A stretch of DNA of 64,000 nucleotides from a candidate division TA06 bacterium (GCA_016235665.1 JACRJI010000012.1:1-64000), one strand, 5' to 3'. Shown: positions 6,685 through 14,034, numbered from the stretch's first letter. Numbers and translations are program-made. Notes: generated by a model not told the origin, from the letters alone.

Positions 6685-8361
6685 ATGTTCACCGCCTTTT
6701 TCCCCAAAAAATACCTGGGCCTGGATATCGGCAATTCCGCGGTCAAGATCGCCGAGGTGGCGGTTTCCCGCAGCCGGATCACCGTCACCCGGCTGATCAA
6801 GGCCCAACTGCCGCCCCAGGACCCGGAACAGCACCGTGACATGGTCCCGGTGGCCCAGGCTCTATGCGACCTGGCCCAAAAGCACCAGCTCCGGGACAAA
6901 GGGGTCTATTCCAATCTTTCCGGGGCCTATGTGGCCTCGCGCTTGTTCACCCTGCCGGCCATGGCCCACCACGAACTGCTGGCCTACATCCGCAGCCATG
7001 CATCTGAATATTTTCCGGCCAGCGTCAAGATCAACGAAGTGGAGTTCGACTTCCATCTGCTTAAGGAGGAGTTCAAGGAGGGCCAGGAGTCGGTCCAGCT
7101 GATGCTGGCGGCCGGGCGCAAGAAGGCGGTAATAAGCCAGCTGGAGATGATCGAACAGGCCGGGCTGCTGCCGGCAGCGCTGGACGCCAGCTCTCTAAGC
7201 CTGCTGAACTCATTCGTAGCCCACCCGGCCATGCTTACGGGAAAGCCGCTGGCCATAATTGACATCGGGCATTCCCTGACCAAGGTGATGGTGGTCAAGG
7301 ACCAGATGGTGAACTTCGTCACCGAGGTCGCTCTGGGCGGCGATGCCATTACCCGGGCCATCGCCCAAAAATATTCACTGGAACACCAGCAGGCCGAGGA
7401 TGTCAAACTAAAACTCTCGCTCCTGGCCAAGATCGAAGACGAGGATGTGATCACGATCGGCGGACAGCGGATAAATGCCAGCGAGATTTATCAGACGGTC
7501 CTGCCGGTGATGAAACAGCTGGCCGGCGAACTGCAGAAGGTGCGGAGGTTCCTTTTAATTGACAAAGCCTGGCAGTTCATGCTGCTTACCGGCGGCGCCA
7601 GCCGCAGTTTCGGATTGAAAGATACGCTGGAAAGCGAACTGCTATGTCCGGCTGATATGCAGGACACCATAAACGGACTTGAGATCGGTCCGCCGCTGAA
7701 CCAGGAAGTTCCGGAGTTCAGCCTGGCCATAGGTCTGGCTCTGAAGGCTATCCGGCCCTTTGTCAACCGGATAGACCTGATCCCGGCTTCCGAACGTTTA
7801 AGGGTGGAAGACAAGATGATCGTTGCCGCCACAGGCAGGTTTGCCAAGGCTTCCGGGTTGGCTCTGGCTGTGATCTCGGCCGCTTTCCTTCTGGCCTGGC
7901 TGGGATCGGGCTATGTCTGCCGCCGGACGGACCTGAAATTCAAAACGATTTCCACCGAGTGGCAAAAGGCCAAACAGTTGAGGGACATCAACGCCGAGCT
8001 GTTGCGAGGGAGTGAGATCCTTAACGGCATACCGGCCCAAAGGGCCGGCCTGGCCCCGGCCCTGGCCGACCTGTCCCAAAGCGCGCCCCAAAACCTGTGG
8101 CTGACGGCCCTGGATATCAAGGGGCGGATGCAGCCGGGGCAGGAGGATGAAGCCGATATCTTCACTACCGTGCAATGCCGGCTGGCCGGATATTCCATAG
8201 CGCAGGAACAGGTGCTGTCCCTGGTCAAGTCGTTGGAAAAGTCAAAGGTCTTCGAAAAGCCGGAGTTGAAATACCTGGAAAAGATCGGGGATAACGCCAC
8301 CGGCAGCCTGCCCGGCACGGCCGGGAATTACAAGTTCGAGATAACGGTCAATTTGAAATAG
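6685..8361 (+). CDS. pilM: Fused PilM-PilN type IV pilus / type II secretion assembly protein
   Basis: The 558-residue protein joins two inner-membrane assembly proteins. Residues ~8-350 are PilM, an actin-like (FtsA-fold) ATP-binding platform: LGLDIGNSAVKIAEV holds phosphate-1 and LAIIDIGHSLTKVMVV phosphate-2. Residues ~355-558 are PilN: the motif RIDLIPASER, a transmembrane helix (~390-412) and a periplasmic ferredoxin-like domain. Usually these are two genes and PilM recruits PilN by its N-terminal motif; here the link is covalent. It is followed by a PilO-PilP fusion, so two genes encode the whole alignment complex. No secretin or motor ATPase gene is in the window. Confidence 0.88.
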   Translation: MFTAFFPKKYLGLDIGNSAVKIAEVAVSRSRITVTRLIKAQLPPQDPEQHRDMVPVAQALCDLAQKHQLRDKGVYSNLSGAYVASRLFTLPAMAHHELLAYIRSHASEYFPASVKINEVEFDFHLLKEEFKEGQESVQLMLAAGRKKAVISQLEMIEQAGLLPAALDASSLSLLNSFVAHPAMLTGKPLAIIDIGHSLTKVMVVKDQMVNFVTEVALGGDAITRAIAQKYSLEHQQAEDVKLKLSLLAKIEDEDVITIGGQRINASEIYQTVLPVMKQLAGELQKVRRFLLIDKAWQFMLLTGGASRSFGLKDTLESELLCPADMQDTINGLEIGPPLNQEVPEFSLAIGLALKAIRPFVNRIDLIPASERLRVEDKMIVAATGRFAKASGLALAVISAAFLLAWLGSGYVCRRTDLKFKTISTEWQKAKQLRDINAELLRGSEILNGIPAQRAGLAPALADLSQSAPQNLWLTALDIKGRMQPGQEDEADIFTTVQCRLAGYSIAQEQVLSLVKSLEKSKVFEKPELKYLEKIGDNATGSLPGTAGNYKFEITVNLK

Positions 8362-8393
8362 AACCACCAGGGCCGTCCGCGAAAAACACGCCA

Positions 8394-8406
8394 CCGCCTG
8401 TGGCGG
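8394..8406. repeat. Short palindrome ccgcctgtggcgg
   Basis: Arms ccgcc/ggcgg around a 3-base centre. It shares its core with the palindromes in the tRNA-Asn remnants (11032, 11447, 11482) and lies in the 153-bp gap between pilMN and pilOP. Confidence 0.6.
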
Positions 8407-8514
8407 GGTGCCTTTAAGACGGCAAAAAGATGCGAAATCAGGATTTATTATTTCGGATATTTAGCGTATTTCGCAGGAAAGTGGTTTATCAAGCAGAAAC
8501 AAGGAACTGAATAA

Positions 8515-9396
8515 TTGTTAGAACTCATAAAAAATAAGTACGCCCGGTACCGGCCGTTCCTGAGAACCTGGGCCATCATTGGACTGGGCCTGGTGCTGTT
8601 CTGCCTGCTTGCGGTCAGACCGCTTTACACCAGAGCCGCCAGGGGCCTTGGGCGCTGCTATGGCCTGCAGAGGCAATACGCCCAGGCTATGGGTCTGATA
8701 TCCAAAATGCCGGAGATCGAGACCGAGAACGCCAAGCTGGCCTACTTAGGCTGGTACGGGGCCGATGGCGGCCCCCAAAACCAGATGCAGTCAAAATTAT
8801 TGGCCTCCCTTTTGGAGACAGCCCAAAAAAGCCAGATAGAATTTCTGTCCCTGCGGCCCTTTGCCCTGCGGGAAGAAGGGGATTATTATCTTTTACCTTT
8901 CAAGCTGGAGCTGAGGTCCCGTTACCATTCCATCGGAAAATTTCTTTCGCTGCTTGACCAGGGGACCTGTCTGGTCAAGGCCGACGGCATCAGGATGCAG
9001 GGTGAAAAAAGCGGGGCTCCGCTGATCTCGGCCGAGGTGGAGGCCCGGGCTTATTTCATCAAAATGAAATTTACCGCCGCCGGACTAAGACCCAAAGCCG
9101 GCAAATATGCCGGAGACTCCGGCTTTGTATATAAAACGCAGAACCGGGATCCCTTTGTCCCCAGCGGGGCCACCGAGGACATGGTGGCCAGAAGCACCGG
9201 GCCAAGCTTTAGGCTTAAGGGTGTGGTCTGGGAGCCAAACAAGCCTTTGGCGGTTATCATGGACGCAGCCGGGGTAACCTTTATGCTGCGCCAGGGGGAG
9301 ACTATGGGTACGGACAAGATCCTGGCGATAAAGGAGAACGGGGTGACATTAAGACGGGCTAACGGGACCAGGTACGAGCTTAAGACCTGGGAATGA
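8515..9396 (+). CDS. pilO: Fused PilO-PilP pilus assembly protein
   Basis: The 293-residue protein starts at TTG with aaggaa 8 bases before it; no ATG is usable nearby. One membrane helix (~18-38) is followed by a PilO-type coiled coil and ferredoxin-like domain to ~185. A C-terminal PilP-like domain (~205-293) begins with RDPFVPSG and continues with LKGVVWEPNKPLAVIMD and a Gly-rich turn. PilO partners PilN under the membrane, and PilP links the complex to the secretin. Order and content after the pilMN fusion support the call. The PilP assignment rests on the RDPF start and the KGV..PLA pattern. Confidence 0.78.
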   Translation: MLELIKNKYARYRPFLRTWAIIGLGLVLFCLLAVRPLYTRAARGLGRCYGLQRQYAQAMGLISKMPEIETENAKLAYLGWYGADGGPQNQMQSKLLASLLETAQKSQIEFLSLRPFALREEGDYYLLPFKLELRSRYHSIGKFLSLLDQGTCLVKADGIRMQGEKSGAPLISAEVEARAYFIKMKFTAAGLRPKAGKYAGDSGFVYKTQNRDPFVPSGATEDMVARSTGPSFRLKGVVWEPNKPLAVIMDAAGVTFMLRQGETMGTDKILAIKENGVTLRRANGTRYELKTWE

Positions 9397-9399
9397 TCC

Positions 9400-10827
9400 G
9401 TGATATCAAAATACCAAAATAGGATGCATGATTCAACCCGGAAGAATTATTCCGGGGATTTTTTTAGGCTTGGCCCGGCCGCCGGACAAAAGGGCATAGC
9501 ATTGATCTCGGCCATATTAGTGGGATTTATCATCCTTTCTCTTGTCCTGGCCTGGAGCGCTGTCATCCTCAGCCGGGAAAAGGGGGCTACAAGGGAACAG
9601 AAACGCTTTCAGGCCAGGTACACGGCACTATCAGGGTTAGTGAAATCACGGTATAATATATCACGCGGAGCCTGGGCATTTAAACCCGGCAATCCGGAAA
9701 AACACAAGGAACAGGTCTTTCTGGAAGGCGGTGATTGCGAGATCGAACTGGGACAGGAAGCCGGTTACTATAAAATAACCAGCACCGGGATATATAAAGG
9801 CTCCCGCCAGAAGGTCACAGCTTTTTACGGGCTGAATCCGGACTCGGCTTTCCCCTGCGCCTTGATGACCTCGGACCCCAGAGGGGTGATACTCAACTCC
9901 GGCTGTCAGGTGACAGGAGATATTTCCGCACAGCAACCGCCTCAGAACCGGGGCGGTTCCTGGCAGGGAAATTACAAAACGGGAGTGGATTTCCCGGTTC
10001 TCAACGCCAAGCCGCTGGATAATTATATCGCCTACTGCCAGGACATTTTGGCCAACCCCCACCGGGCCGGGGTCGAGCTTTTTTCTCCCCAGAGCTTCAA
10101 TGGTAAAAATCCTCTGCCGGACAAAGAAGTGATATATGTCAACGACAATGTCCTGTTCTATGGCGATGACAGCGATTCCATTTTAACCCTGAAAGGGCCC
10201 AAGACTATAGTCAGCACGGCGGACATCCAGGTGTCGGGCTGGATAAAGCTGGATGGTTTTACCCTGATCGCCGCCGGCAAGATCACGCTTTTAGACAATT
10301 CCTCGCTTTACAATTCAGTGCTTTTTTCCAATCAACAAGTGGATGTAATTGATGAAGCGGTTTTTGGGGGAATGATACTATCGCCAGCCGATATCAACTC
10401 CGGGGGATCCTCAGTGGTCAAATCTGGTTCAGTCATATATTCATCCGGCCAGCCTAGGGGAAATATCAGGTTGTATGACAATGTCAAGGCCAAGTGCAGC
10501 ATTATTTCTTCCAGCAGCGATACACTAAGTGGCGTGCATATATTGGATGAAGCCGCGGTAGAAGGTTTTATATACAGCCAGTACAGGGTGGAGATAAACG
10601 GAACTGTCCATGGTCCGGTGGTGGCCGGAAAATTATACAAATCCTTTGCCGCCCCCCCGGATAATCAGTTGAGCGGGACAATCGAACGCAGGATGGGTCA
10701 GGGAAATGTACCTATGCCCGATTTGTTTAATTATGGCTCAAAACTCGGATGGTTGAAGGAGATCAATCCAAAATATTTAAACCCCATGAAAGAACAAACT
10801 GCACAAAGCGGGATAGATGGCTTGTAG
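9400..10827 (+). CDS. PilX-like pilus-associated protein with a beta-rich passenger domain
   Basis: The 475-residue protein starts at GTG 9400, 3 bases after the previous stop; ATG 9424 is an alternative. A prepilin-like N-terminus (QKGIALISAILVGFIILS, residues ~30-47, with Gly before a hydrophobic helix) matches the PilX_N family of minor pilin components. The rest (~110-440) repeats short hydrophobic/polar strands (for example DIQVSGWIKLDGFTLIAAGK), suggesting a beta-helix-like domain. The first helix would sit in the inner membrane or pilus. It closes the pil operon; a terminator follows at 10868. Confidence 0.65.
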   Translation: MISKYQNRMHDSTRKNYSGDFFRLGPAAGQKGIALISAILVGFIILSLVLAWSAVILSREKGATREQKRFQARYTALSGLVKSRYNISRGAWAFKPGNPEKHKEQVFLEGGDCEIELGQEAGYYKITSTGIYKGSRQKVTAFYGLNPDSAFPCALMTSDPRGVILNSGCQVTGDISAQQPPQNRGGSWQGNYKTGVDFPVLNAKPLDNYIAYCQDILANPHRAGVELFSPQSFNGKNPLPDKEVIYVNDNVLFYGDDSDSILTLKGPKTIVSTADIQVSGWIKLDGFTLIAAGKITLLDNSSLYNSVLFSNQQVDVIDEAVFGGMILSPADINSGGSSVVKSGSVIYSSGQPRGNIRLYDNVKAKCSIISSSSDTLSGVHILDEAAVEGFIYSQYRVEINGTVHGPVVAGKLYKSFAAPPDNQLSGTIERRMGQGNVPMPDLFNYGSKLGWLKEINPKYLNPMKEQTAQSGIDGL

Positions 10828-10867
10828 ATATTACTCTTAGCGGTCATTGACCATGTACACTCGAAAA

Positions 10868-10903
10868 AAAGCCCATAGGACATAGTGCCTGTGGGCTTTG
10901 GTA
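10868..10903 (+). terminator. Terminator of the pil operon
   Basis: agccca (10870-10875) pairs with tgggct (10892-10897), extended by gg/cc pairs, with T-rich sequence after it. Confidence 0.6.
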
Positions 10904-10957
10904 TTTAACAGGTGCTTAAATACAGGAGTTATTTTAACCGGGTTTCCGCAACACAAA

Positions 10958-10990
10958 GGGGAGAGCTACTTATGCTAAGTGGCTCTCCCC
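10958..10990 (-). terminator. Hairpin downstream of the tRNA-Asn cluster (minus strand)
   Basis: ggggagagc (10958-10966) pairs with gctctcccc (10982-10990), continued by tactta/taagtg. On the minus strand it is followed by TTTGTG, so it probably ends transcripts from the tRNA-Asn/GIY-YIG cluster. Confidence 0.55.
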
Positions 10991-10999
10991 TGCAATATC

Positions 11000-11059
11000 T
11001 GGCTCCAGCGGTAGGGCTCGAACCTACAACAATCCGCCTAAGGCGGATTAACAGCCGGA
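11000..11059 (-). pseudogene. tRNA-Asn remnant, 3' part, carrying a 17-bp palindrome
   Basis: On the minus strand it repeats the tRNA-Asn from the anticodon loop (CTGTTAA) to the 3' CCA, including an intact T-arm and GCTGGA acceptor strand. The anticodon-stem 3' strand is replaced by the palindrome at 11032-11048. The 5' half of the tRNA is absent; the GIY-YIG gene runs into this spot instead. Confidence 0.75.
11032..11048. repeat. Palindrome atccgcctaaggcggat in tRNA remnant 1
   Basis: Perfect 17-base palindrome around a central base, identical to 11447-11463. Its last base is the first base of the tta that is the GIY-YIG stop codon. Confidence 0.8.
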
Positions 11060-11308
11060 TTCAATCTTGTTTTTAATAAAAGTCCTCCCTTTTCCACTTT
11101 TAAGAAAGCGTTCTCTTTTCACTGCTTCCTGTCTGGAGGCGTATTGTTCCGAATAAACCAATAGCCAGGGGCCTTGATTGCGTTTGGTATAAAGGGTAAG
11201 CCGGTTGGCCGGGTCGTTGTGGTAAGCCAGGCGTTTCTCCATATCCGAAGTTTGCCCGGTGTATGTCTTACCGGTGGTTCGGCTTCGTATCAGATAAACA
11301 TAATACAT
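11048..11308 (-). CDS. GIY-YIG nuclease-domain protein (UPF0213/YhbQ type)
   Basis: The 86-residue protein is a bare GIY-YIG domain: YYVYLIRS, then TYTGQTSDMEKRLAYHN, with later WLLVYSEQYASRQEAVKRER. This fits the small UPF0213 family, related to UvrC and homing-endonuclease catalytic domains, which may nick DNA. It lies between two tRNA-Asn copies. Its last codons (ESGC and stop) are formed by the tRNA remnant, the stop being part of the GTTAA of the anticodon loop. No clear ribosome site is seen. Whether it moves the tRNA copies or merely landed there cannot be told. Confidence 0.8.
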   Translation of the reverse strand: MYYVYLIRSRTTGKTYTGQTSDMEKRLAYHNDPANRLTLYTKRNQGPWLLVYSEQYASRQEAVKRERFLKSGKGRTFIKNKIESGC

Positions 11309-11317
11309 AATGGTAAA

Positions 11318-11338
11318 GCCGCATAATTACTATGCGGC
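11318..11338 (-). terminator. Hairpin after tRNA-Asn
   Basis: gccgcata (11318-11325) pairs with tatgcggc (11331-11338) with a 5-base loop; read on the minus strand it is followed by TTTACC. It is probably the 3' end signal of the tRNA transcript, just before the GIY-YIG start. Confidence 0.5.
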
Positions 11339-11348
11339 CTAAGTATTC

Positions 11349-11423
11349 TGGCTCCAGCGGTAGGGCTCGAACCTACAACAACCCGGTTAACAGCCGGGAG
11401 CTCTACCATTGAGCTACGCTGGA
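11349..11423 (-). tRNA. tRNA-Asn (anticodon GTT)
   Basis: All arms fold: acceptor TCCAGCG/CGCTGGA, D-arm GCTC/GAGC, anticodon stem CCCGG/CCGGG around CTGTTAA (anticodon GTT), T-arm GTAGG/CCTAC with TTCGAGC. The body is 72 nt, discriminator G, and the CCA is encoded. Partial copies lie on both sides. Confidence 0.95.
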
Positions 11424-11446
11424 ATTAAAAAGAATTACCTACAACA

Positions 11447-11463
11447 ATCCGCCTAAGGCGGAT
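11447..11463. repeat. Palindrome atccgcctaaggcggat in tRNA remnant 2
   Basis: Identical to 11032-11048 and placed at the same spot of the tRNA sequence. Confidence 0.8.
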
Positions 11464-11481
11464 TAACAGCCGGGATCTCTA

Positions 11482-11496
11482 TCCGCCAGAGGCGGA
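11482..11496. repeat. Palindrome tccgccagaggcgga in tRNA remnant 2
   Basis: Same arms (tccgcc/ggcgga) as the other two with a different 3-base centre; it replaces the D-arm. Confidence 0.75.
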
Positions 11497-11518
11497 CTAC
11501 GCTGGAACACAAGTACTA

Positions 11519-11547
11519 ATTATATTTTATTTTCACCCAACTGTCAA
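11519..11547 (-). promoter_or_regulatory. Consensus promoter of the tRNA-Asn cluster
   Basis: On the minus strand: TTGACA (11547-11542), 17 bp, TATAAT (11524-11519). The predicted start (~11512) is 6 nt before the 5' end of the broken copy at 11506, so the intact tRNA is probably made from a transcript that first crosses that copy. Confidence 0.8.
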
Positions 11548-11573
11548 GCCGTTTTTCAATGGTTATCAAACAA

Positions 11574-11603
11574 AACCCCGGGGCTAAAATAGGCCCCGGG
11601 GTT
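11574..11603 (-). terminator. Terminator of the DUF4097/SHOCT operon
   Basis: aaccccggggc pairs with ccccggggtt across an AT-rich loop; on the minus strand TTTTGTTT follows. It lies 36 bp after the last gene of the operon. Confidence 0.8.
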
Positions 11604-11638
11604 CTTCCGCGATTCAAAGAACGCGAAGGCGGCCGGGA

Positions 11639-12043
11639 CTATTCCACGTAAACTTCCACCTTCTGGCCGGACTCGTCATCCTCCACGTCCACCATCTTGT
11701 ACTGCCCGTTGACCGCGAACTGGTCGAACAATTTCTCGATGTCCTCAAAGCTTTCGGCGTTCAGCTTTATTCCCTTGGATTCCATCTGGGCCTTGGCCTC
11801 ATCGGGCATCATCATGGAGAATTTGCCGCCCAGGCTGCCGGCTATTTTCAGCAGGGTCAGGGGGACGGTGACCCGGACCTTCGGTTTGTCCGCTCCTTTT
11901 TCGAAGACCCGGACTTTCAACCAGCGGGCCTTGCCGTTGGCCCCGCCGGGGGTGTCCATGGCGGCCATAAGTTTGGCGGCCTCTTCGGCGGTTATCTTCT
12001 TGTCTTCCACCATTTTCAATATGCGCAGTCTGTCTTCTGACAT
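11639..12043 (-). CDS. SHOCT-like-module protein of an envelope-stress-type operon
   Basis: The 134-residue protein starts at ATG 12043, preceded by aaggagaaagaac; the frame continues upstream into a repeat, which is not coding. Residues 1-32 (EDRLRILKMVEDKKITAEEA) are the short helical SHOCT-like module found at the N-terminus of YvlB-type proteins, and variants occur in three other proteins of this operon. The rest is a soluble alpha/beta domain rich in Lys and Glu that I do not recognise; it ends VDVEDDESGQKVEVYVE. Last gene before the terminator. Function unknown. Confidence 0.75.
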   Translation of the reverse strand: MSEDRLRILKMVEDKKITAEEAAKLMAAMDTPGGANGKARWLKVRVFEKGADKPKVRVTVPLTLLKIAGSLGGKFSMMMPDEAKAQMESKGIKLNAESFEDIEKLFDQFAVNGQYKMVDVEDDESGQKVEVYVE

Positions 12044-12070
12044 GTTCTTTCTCCTTTTACTTCTACGGTT

Positions 12071-12100
12071 GGTCGGGGTGGGTTTTAAACCCACCCTTAC
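12071..12100. repeat. Intergenic palindrome (gtgggttttaaacccac type), copy 1
   Basis: Same family as 13961-13989 and 13998-14026: a GGGYGGG arm, TTTAAA-like centre and an ending ccttac. It lies between two genes of the operon. Confidence 0.75.
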
Positions 12101-12106
12101 TATTTA

Positions 12107-12421
12107 CTACAGGTTCTTCAGCCTCTGGGCGGCCTCTTCGGCCGACATCTGCCCGCTTTCCACCGCCTTTAGGATCTGCTCCCGGGATTGTTTGTCACCC
12201 TCGCTCTCCAGTACCGAACCGTTGTTCTTGGACTTGCGCCAGACAAAAGAGTCTATCACTTTCATCACACCCCAGGCGATAAGCAATATCGGCCAGTCAC
12301 GGGAAAAGGAGAAATGAAAGGAATAAAGCCCGTAATTGGAAAGCAGCAGCAGGGCGCCCAAGGCGATCCAGAACAAAGCCCACAGGATCTTGCGGGGACG
12401 GTTTTGGTAATAAACGAACAT
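12107..12421 (-). CDS. LiaI/DUF5668-type two-helix membrane protein with C-terminal SHOCT-like module
   Basis: The 104-residue protein starts at ATG 12421 after aaggaggtcaa. Helices at ~11-27 (ILWALFWIALGALLLL) and ~43-57 (WPILLIAWGVMKVI) with the WP..LI..G pattern match the small LiaI/LiaF-type membrane domain linked to envelope-stress systems. The tail (REQILKAVESGQMSAEEAAQ) is the operon's shared SHOCT-like module, here at the C-terminus. A paralogue lacking the tail is encoded upstream at 12593-12772. Confidence 0.75.
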   Translation of the reverse strand: MFVYYQNRPRKILWALFWIALGALLLLSNYGLYSFHFSFSRDWPILLIAWGVMKVIDSFVWRKSKNNGSVLESEGDKQSREQILKAVESGQMSAEEAAQRLKNL

Positions 12422-12592
12422 TTGACCTCCTTGTTATGATTTGGTTTTAAGTAACTATTAAGCCACAAAGACACTAAGGCACTAAGCCAAGTCGTGAATT
12501 GTAAATATTGTTTCTTGGTGCCCATTCGGCACAATTTACCACGCCAGCATCTACGGCTCAGGGTAAACTTTGGTGGTAGAAAAGAAACTGTT

Positions 12593-12772
12593 TTAAATTG
12601 AATCGATCAGCTTGGACAGGCCGATCACGATGAATATCACCGGCCAGTCCAGCTTCAATGAAACGGCAAAGGGCAGGACCTGGTGATTTGCCAGCAGGCT
12701 GACGACGCCCAAGGCGATAAAAACCCCGGCCCACAGGATCTTACGCAGAACTTTGCTGGTTGATTTTTCCAT
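12593..12772 (-). CDS. Small LiaI/DUF5668-type membrane protein (59 residues)
   Basis: ATG 12772 to TAA 12593 gives 59 residues, MEKSTSKVLRKILWAGVFIA onward, with two helices and the signature WPVIFIVIGLSKLIDS. It is nearly the same as the membrane part of the protein at 12107-12421 and starts 24 bp after the DUF4097 gene, preceded by a purine-rich gagaggaaag. The 171-bp gap after it has no gene; it holds part of a ccacaaagacactaag-type repeat and a ctcagggtaaac fragment. Confidence 0.75.
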   Translation of the reverse strand: MEKSTSKVLRKILWAGVFIALGVVSLLANHQVLPFAVSLKLDWPVIFIVIGLSKLIDSI

Positions 12773-12796
12773 TTTCTTTCCTCTCTATGTTTACTG

Positions 12797-13948
12797 TTAT
12801 GATATTGTTATGTCGCCGCTGACGGTTTTGACGTTTAGGCTCCCCCGGCCACTGCCCAGGTTTCCCGATAAACTGCGGTTGCTTTGGCGGAGATCTTTCA
12901 GGCCCATCTCGCAGTCAATGTCTCCGCTGACGGTGGCAGCCTCGATGGCCGCCGAGGAATCAGCGCCCAGCCCGACCGATACATCCCCCGAGACGGTGTT
13001 GATGACCGCTGAACTGCCTTCGGCCACCGGACCCTGAAACTGAATATCGCCGCTGGTGCTGCGGATCTTCATTTCACCGGCCCTGTCGGCCTTGATGTCG
13101 ACGTCCCCGCTGACCGTCTGCCCCTGAATGTTTCCCGACAGGGAGATGCTGGCGTCCCCGCTGACGGTCTGGAAGGACAGGCTGCCGGAACAACCATTGA
13201 CCACGATGTCGCCGCTGGCGGTGTTGATCTTCAGGACTGTTTCAGTACAGCCGTTGACTTCGATGTCGCCGGAGGCGGAGGAAAGGTTGCTTTCACCCCG
13301 GCATCCAAATATCTCGATCTCTCCCGAGGCGGTGTTGAGCCGGCAGCCATTGAGCAGGTTTTGAACCGAGATCTCTCCGCTGGCCGAGGATATCTCGGCG
13401 GCAATGTTTTTCGGCATCACAATGGTGAAATCAACCTTGGCCCGGCGCTTCTTGGTCCAGGGCGGGCCGTCCACTTTGATCTTCAAAACCCCATTCTCGG
13501 TTTCGGTGCTGATGTCCAGGGATTTGAGTTTTTCCCTGGCTTCGTCCCGGTCCTCGGCCCAGACCTGGATGTCGGCCGTGATGGTGATCTGGTCTGTCTC
13601 GGCGCCGGTGATCTCAAAGTCGCTGCGGGGCTGGTTGATGGATATGGCGGTGATGCCGGCAGCAGGCACTACGATCTCTTTTTCCTCTTCAGCCTTTTCC
13701 GAGCCGTGGATATCATCGATTTCTATGTGAATGTCCTTCAGGCTTTCCCGGACCCCGGCCATGGCTTCGGCCACTATCCTTCCGGGGTTTATCTGGCCCA
13801 GGGTCTCGTGCAGGTCGGAAGCATCCTGCCAGTGGTGGTGCCGGTTTGGTTTACCCTTGTTCAGGGCCGAGAGCAGGGAGTCGGCTTCCTTGGAGCTGAT
13901 CCTGCCGCCTTCCAGCATCTTCAGTATTTTGATGGTTTCTTCGGACAT
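12797..13948 (-). CDS. DUF4097 (YvlB-like) beta-repeat protein with N-terminal SHOCT-like module
   Basis: The 383-residue protein starts at ATG 13948 after aggaggcccacc. Residues 1-32 (ETIKILKMLEGGRISSKEA) are the SHOCT-like module. From ~80 it becomes a DUF4097 beta-strand repeat, with some ten repeats of TASGDI, TVSGDV or SSASGEI spaced about 20 residues apart, forming a right-handed beta-solenoid. No signal peptide or membrane helix is seen, so it is probably cytoplasmic. Members sit with DUF2089 and LiaI/PspC-like genes in envelope-stress operons, as here. Molecular function unknown. Confidence 0.85.
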   Translation of the reverse strand: MSEETIKILKMLEGGRISSKEADSLLSALNKGKPNRHHHWQDASDLHETLGQINPGRIVAEAMAGVRESLKDIHIEIDDIHGSEKAEEEKEIVVPAAGITAISINQPRSDFEITGAETDQITITADIQVWAEDRDEAREKLKSLDISTETENGVLKIKVDGPPWTKKRRAKVDFTIVMPKNIAAEISSASGEISVQNLLNGCRLNTASGEIEIFGCRGESNLSSASGDIEVNGCTETVLKINTASGDIVVNGCSGSLSFQTVSGDASISLSGNIQGQTVSGDVDIKADRAGEMKIRSTSGDIQFQGPVAEGSSAVINTVSGDVSVGLGADSSAAIEAATVSGDIDCEMGLKDLRQSNRSLSGNLGSGRGSLNVKTVSGDITIS

Positions 13949-13960
13949 GGTGGGCCTCCT

Positions 13961-13989
13961 GTTGGGGCGGGTTTTAAACCCGCCCTTAC
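13961..13989. repeat. Intergenic palindrome, copy 2
   Basis: gttggggcgggttttaaacc followed by cgcccttac; the arms gggcgggttt/aaacccgccc pair perfectly. Confidence 0.8.
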
Positions 13990-13997
13990 GGTTATTG

Positions 13998-14026
13998 GTT
14001 GGGGCAGGGTATCAACCCGCCCTTAC
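13998..14026. repeat. Intergenic palindrome, copy 3
   Basis: gttggggcagggtatcaacc followed by cgcccttac, a slightly diverged tandem neighbour of copy 2 just after the DUF2089 stop codon. Confidence 0.75.
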
Positions 14027-14034
14027 TTATTCTC

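Larger units (their letters stand above)
11438..11506 (-). pseudogene. tRNA-Asn remnant, 5' part, with two palindrome insertions
   Basis: On the minus strand it begins like the intact tRNA (TCCAGCGTAG). The D-arm is then replaced by the palindrome at 11482-11496, the anticodon stem 5' strand and loop follow (CCCGGCTGTTAA), a second palindrome (11447-11463) replaces the 3' stem strand, and the copy ends at GTAGG without T-loop or acceptor 3' strand. It is the copy nearest the promoter at 11519-11547. Confidence 0.75.
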
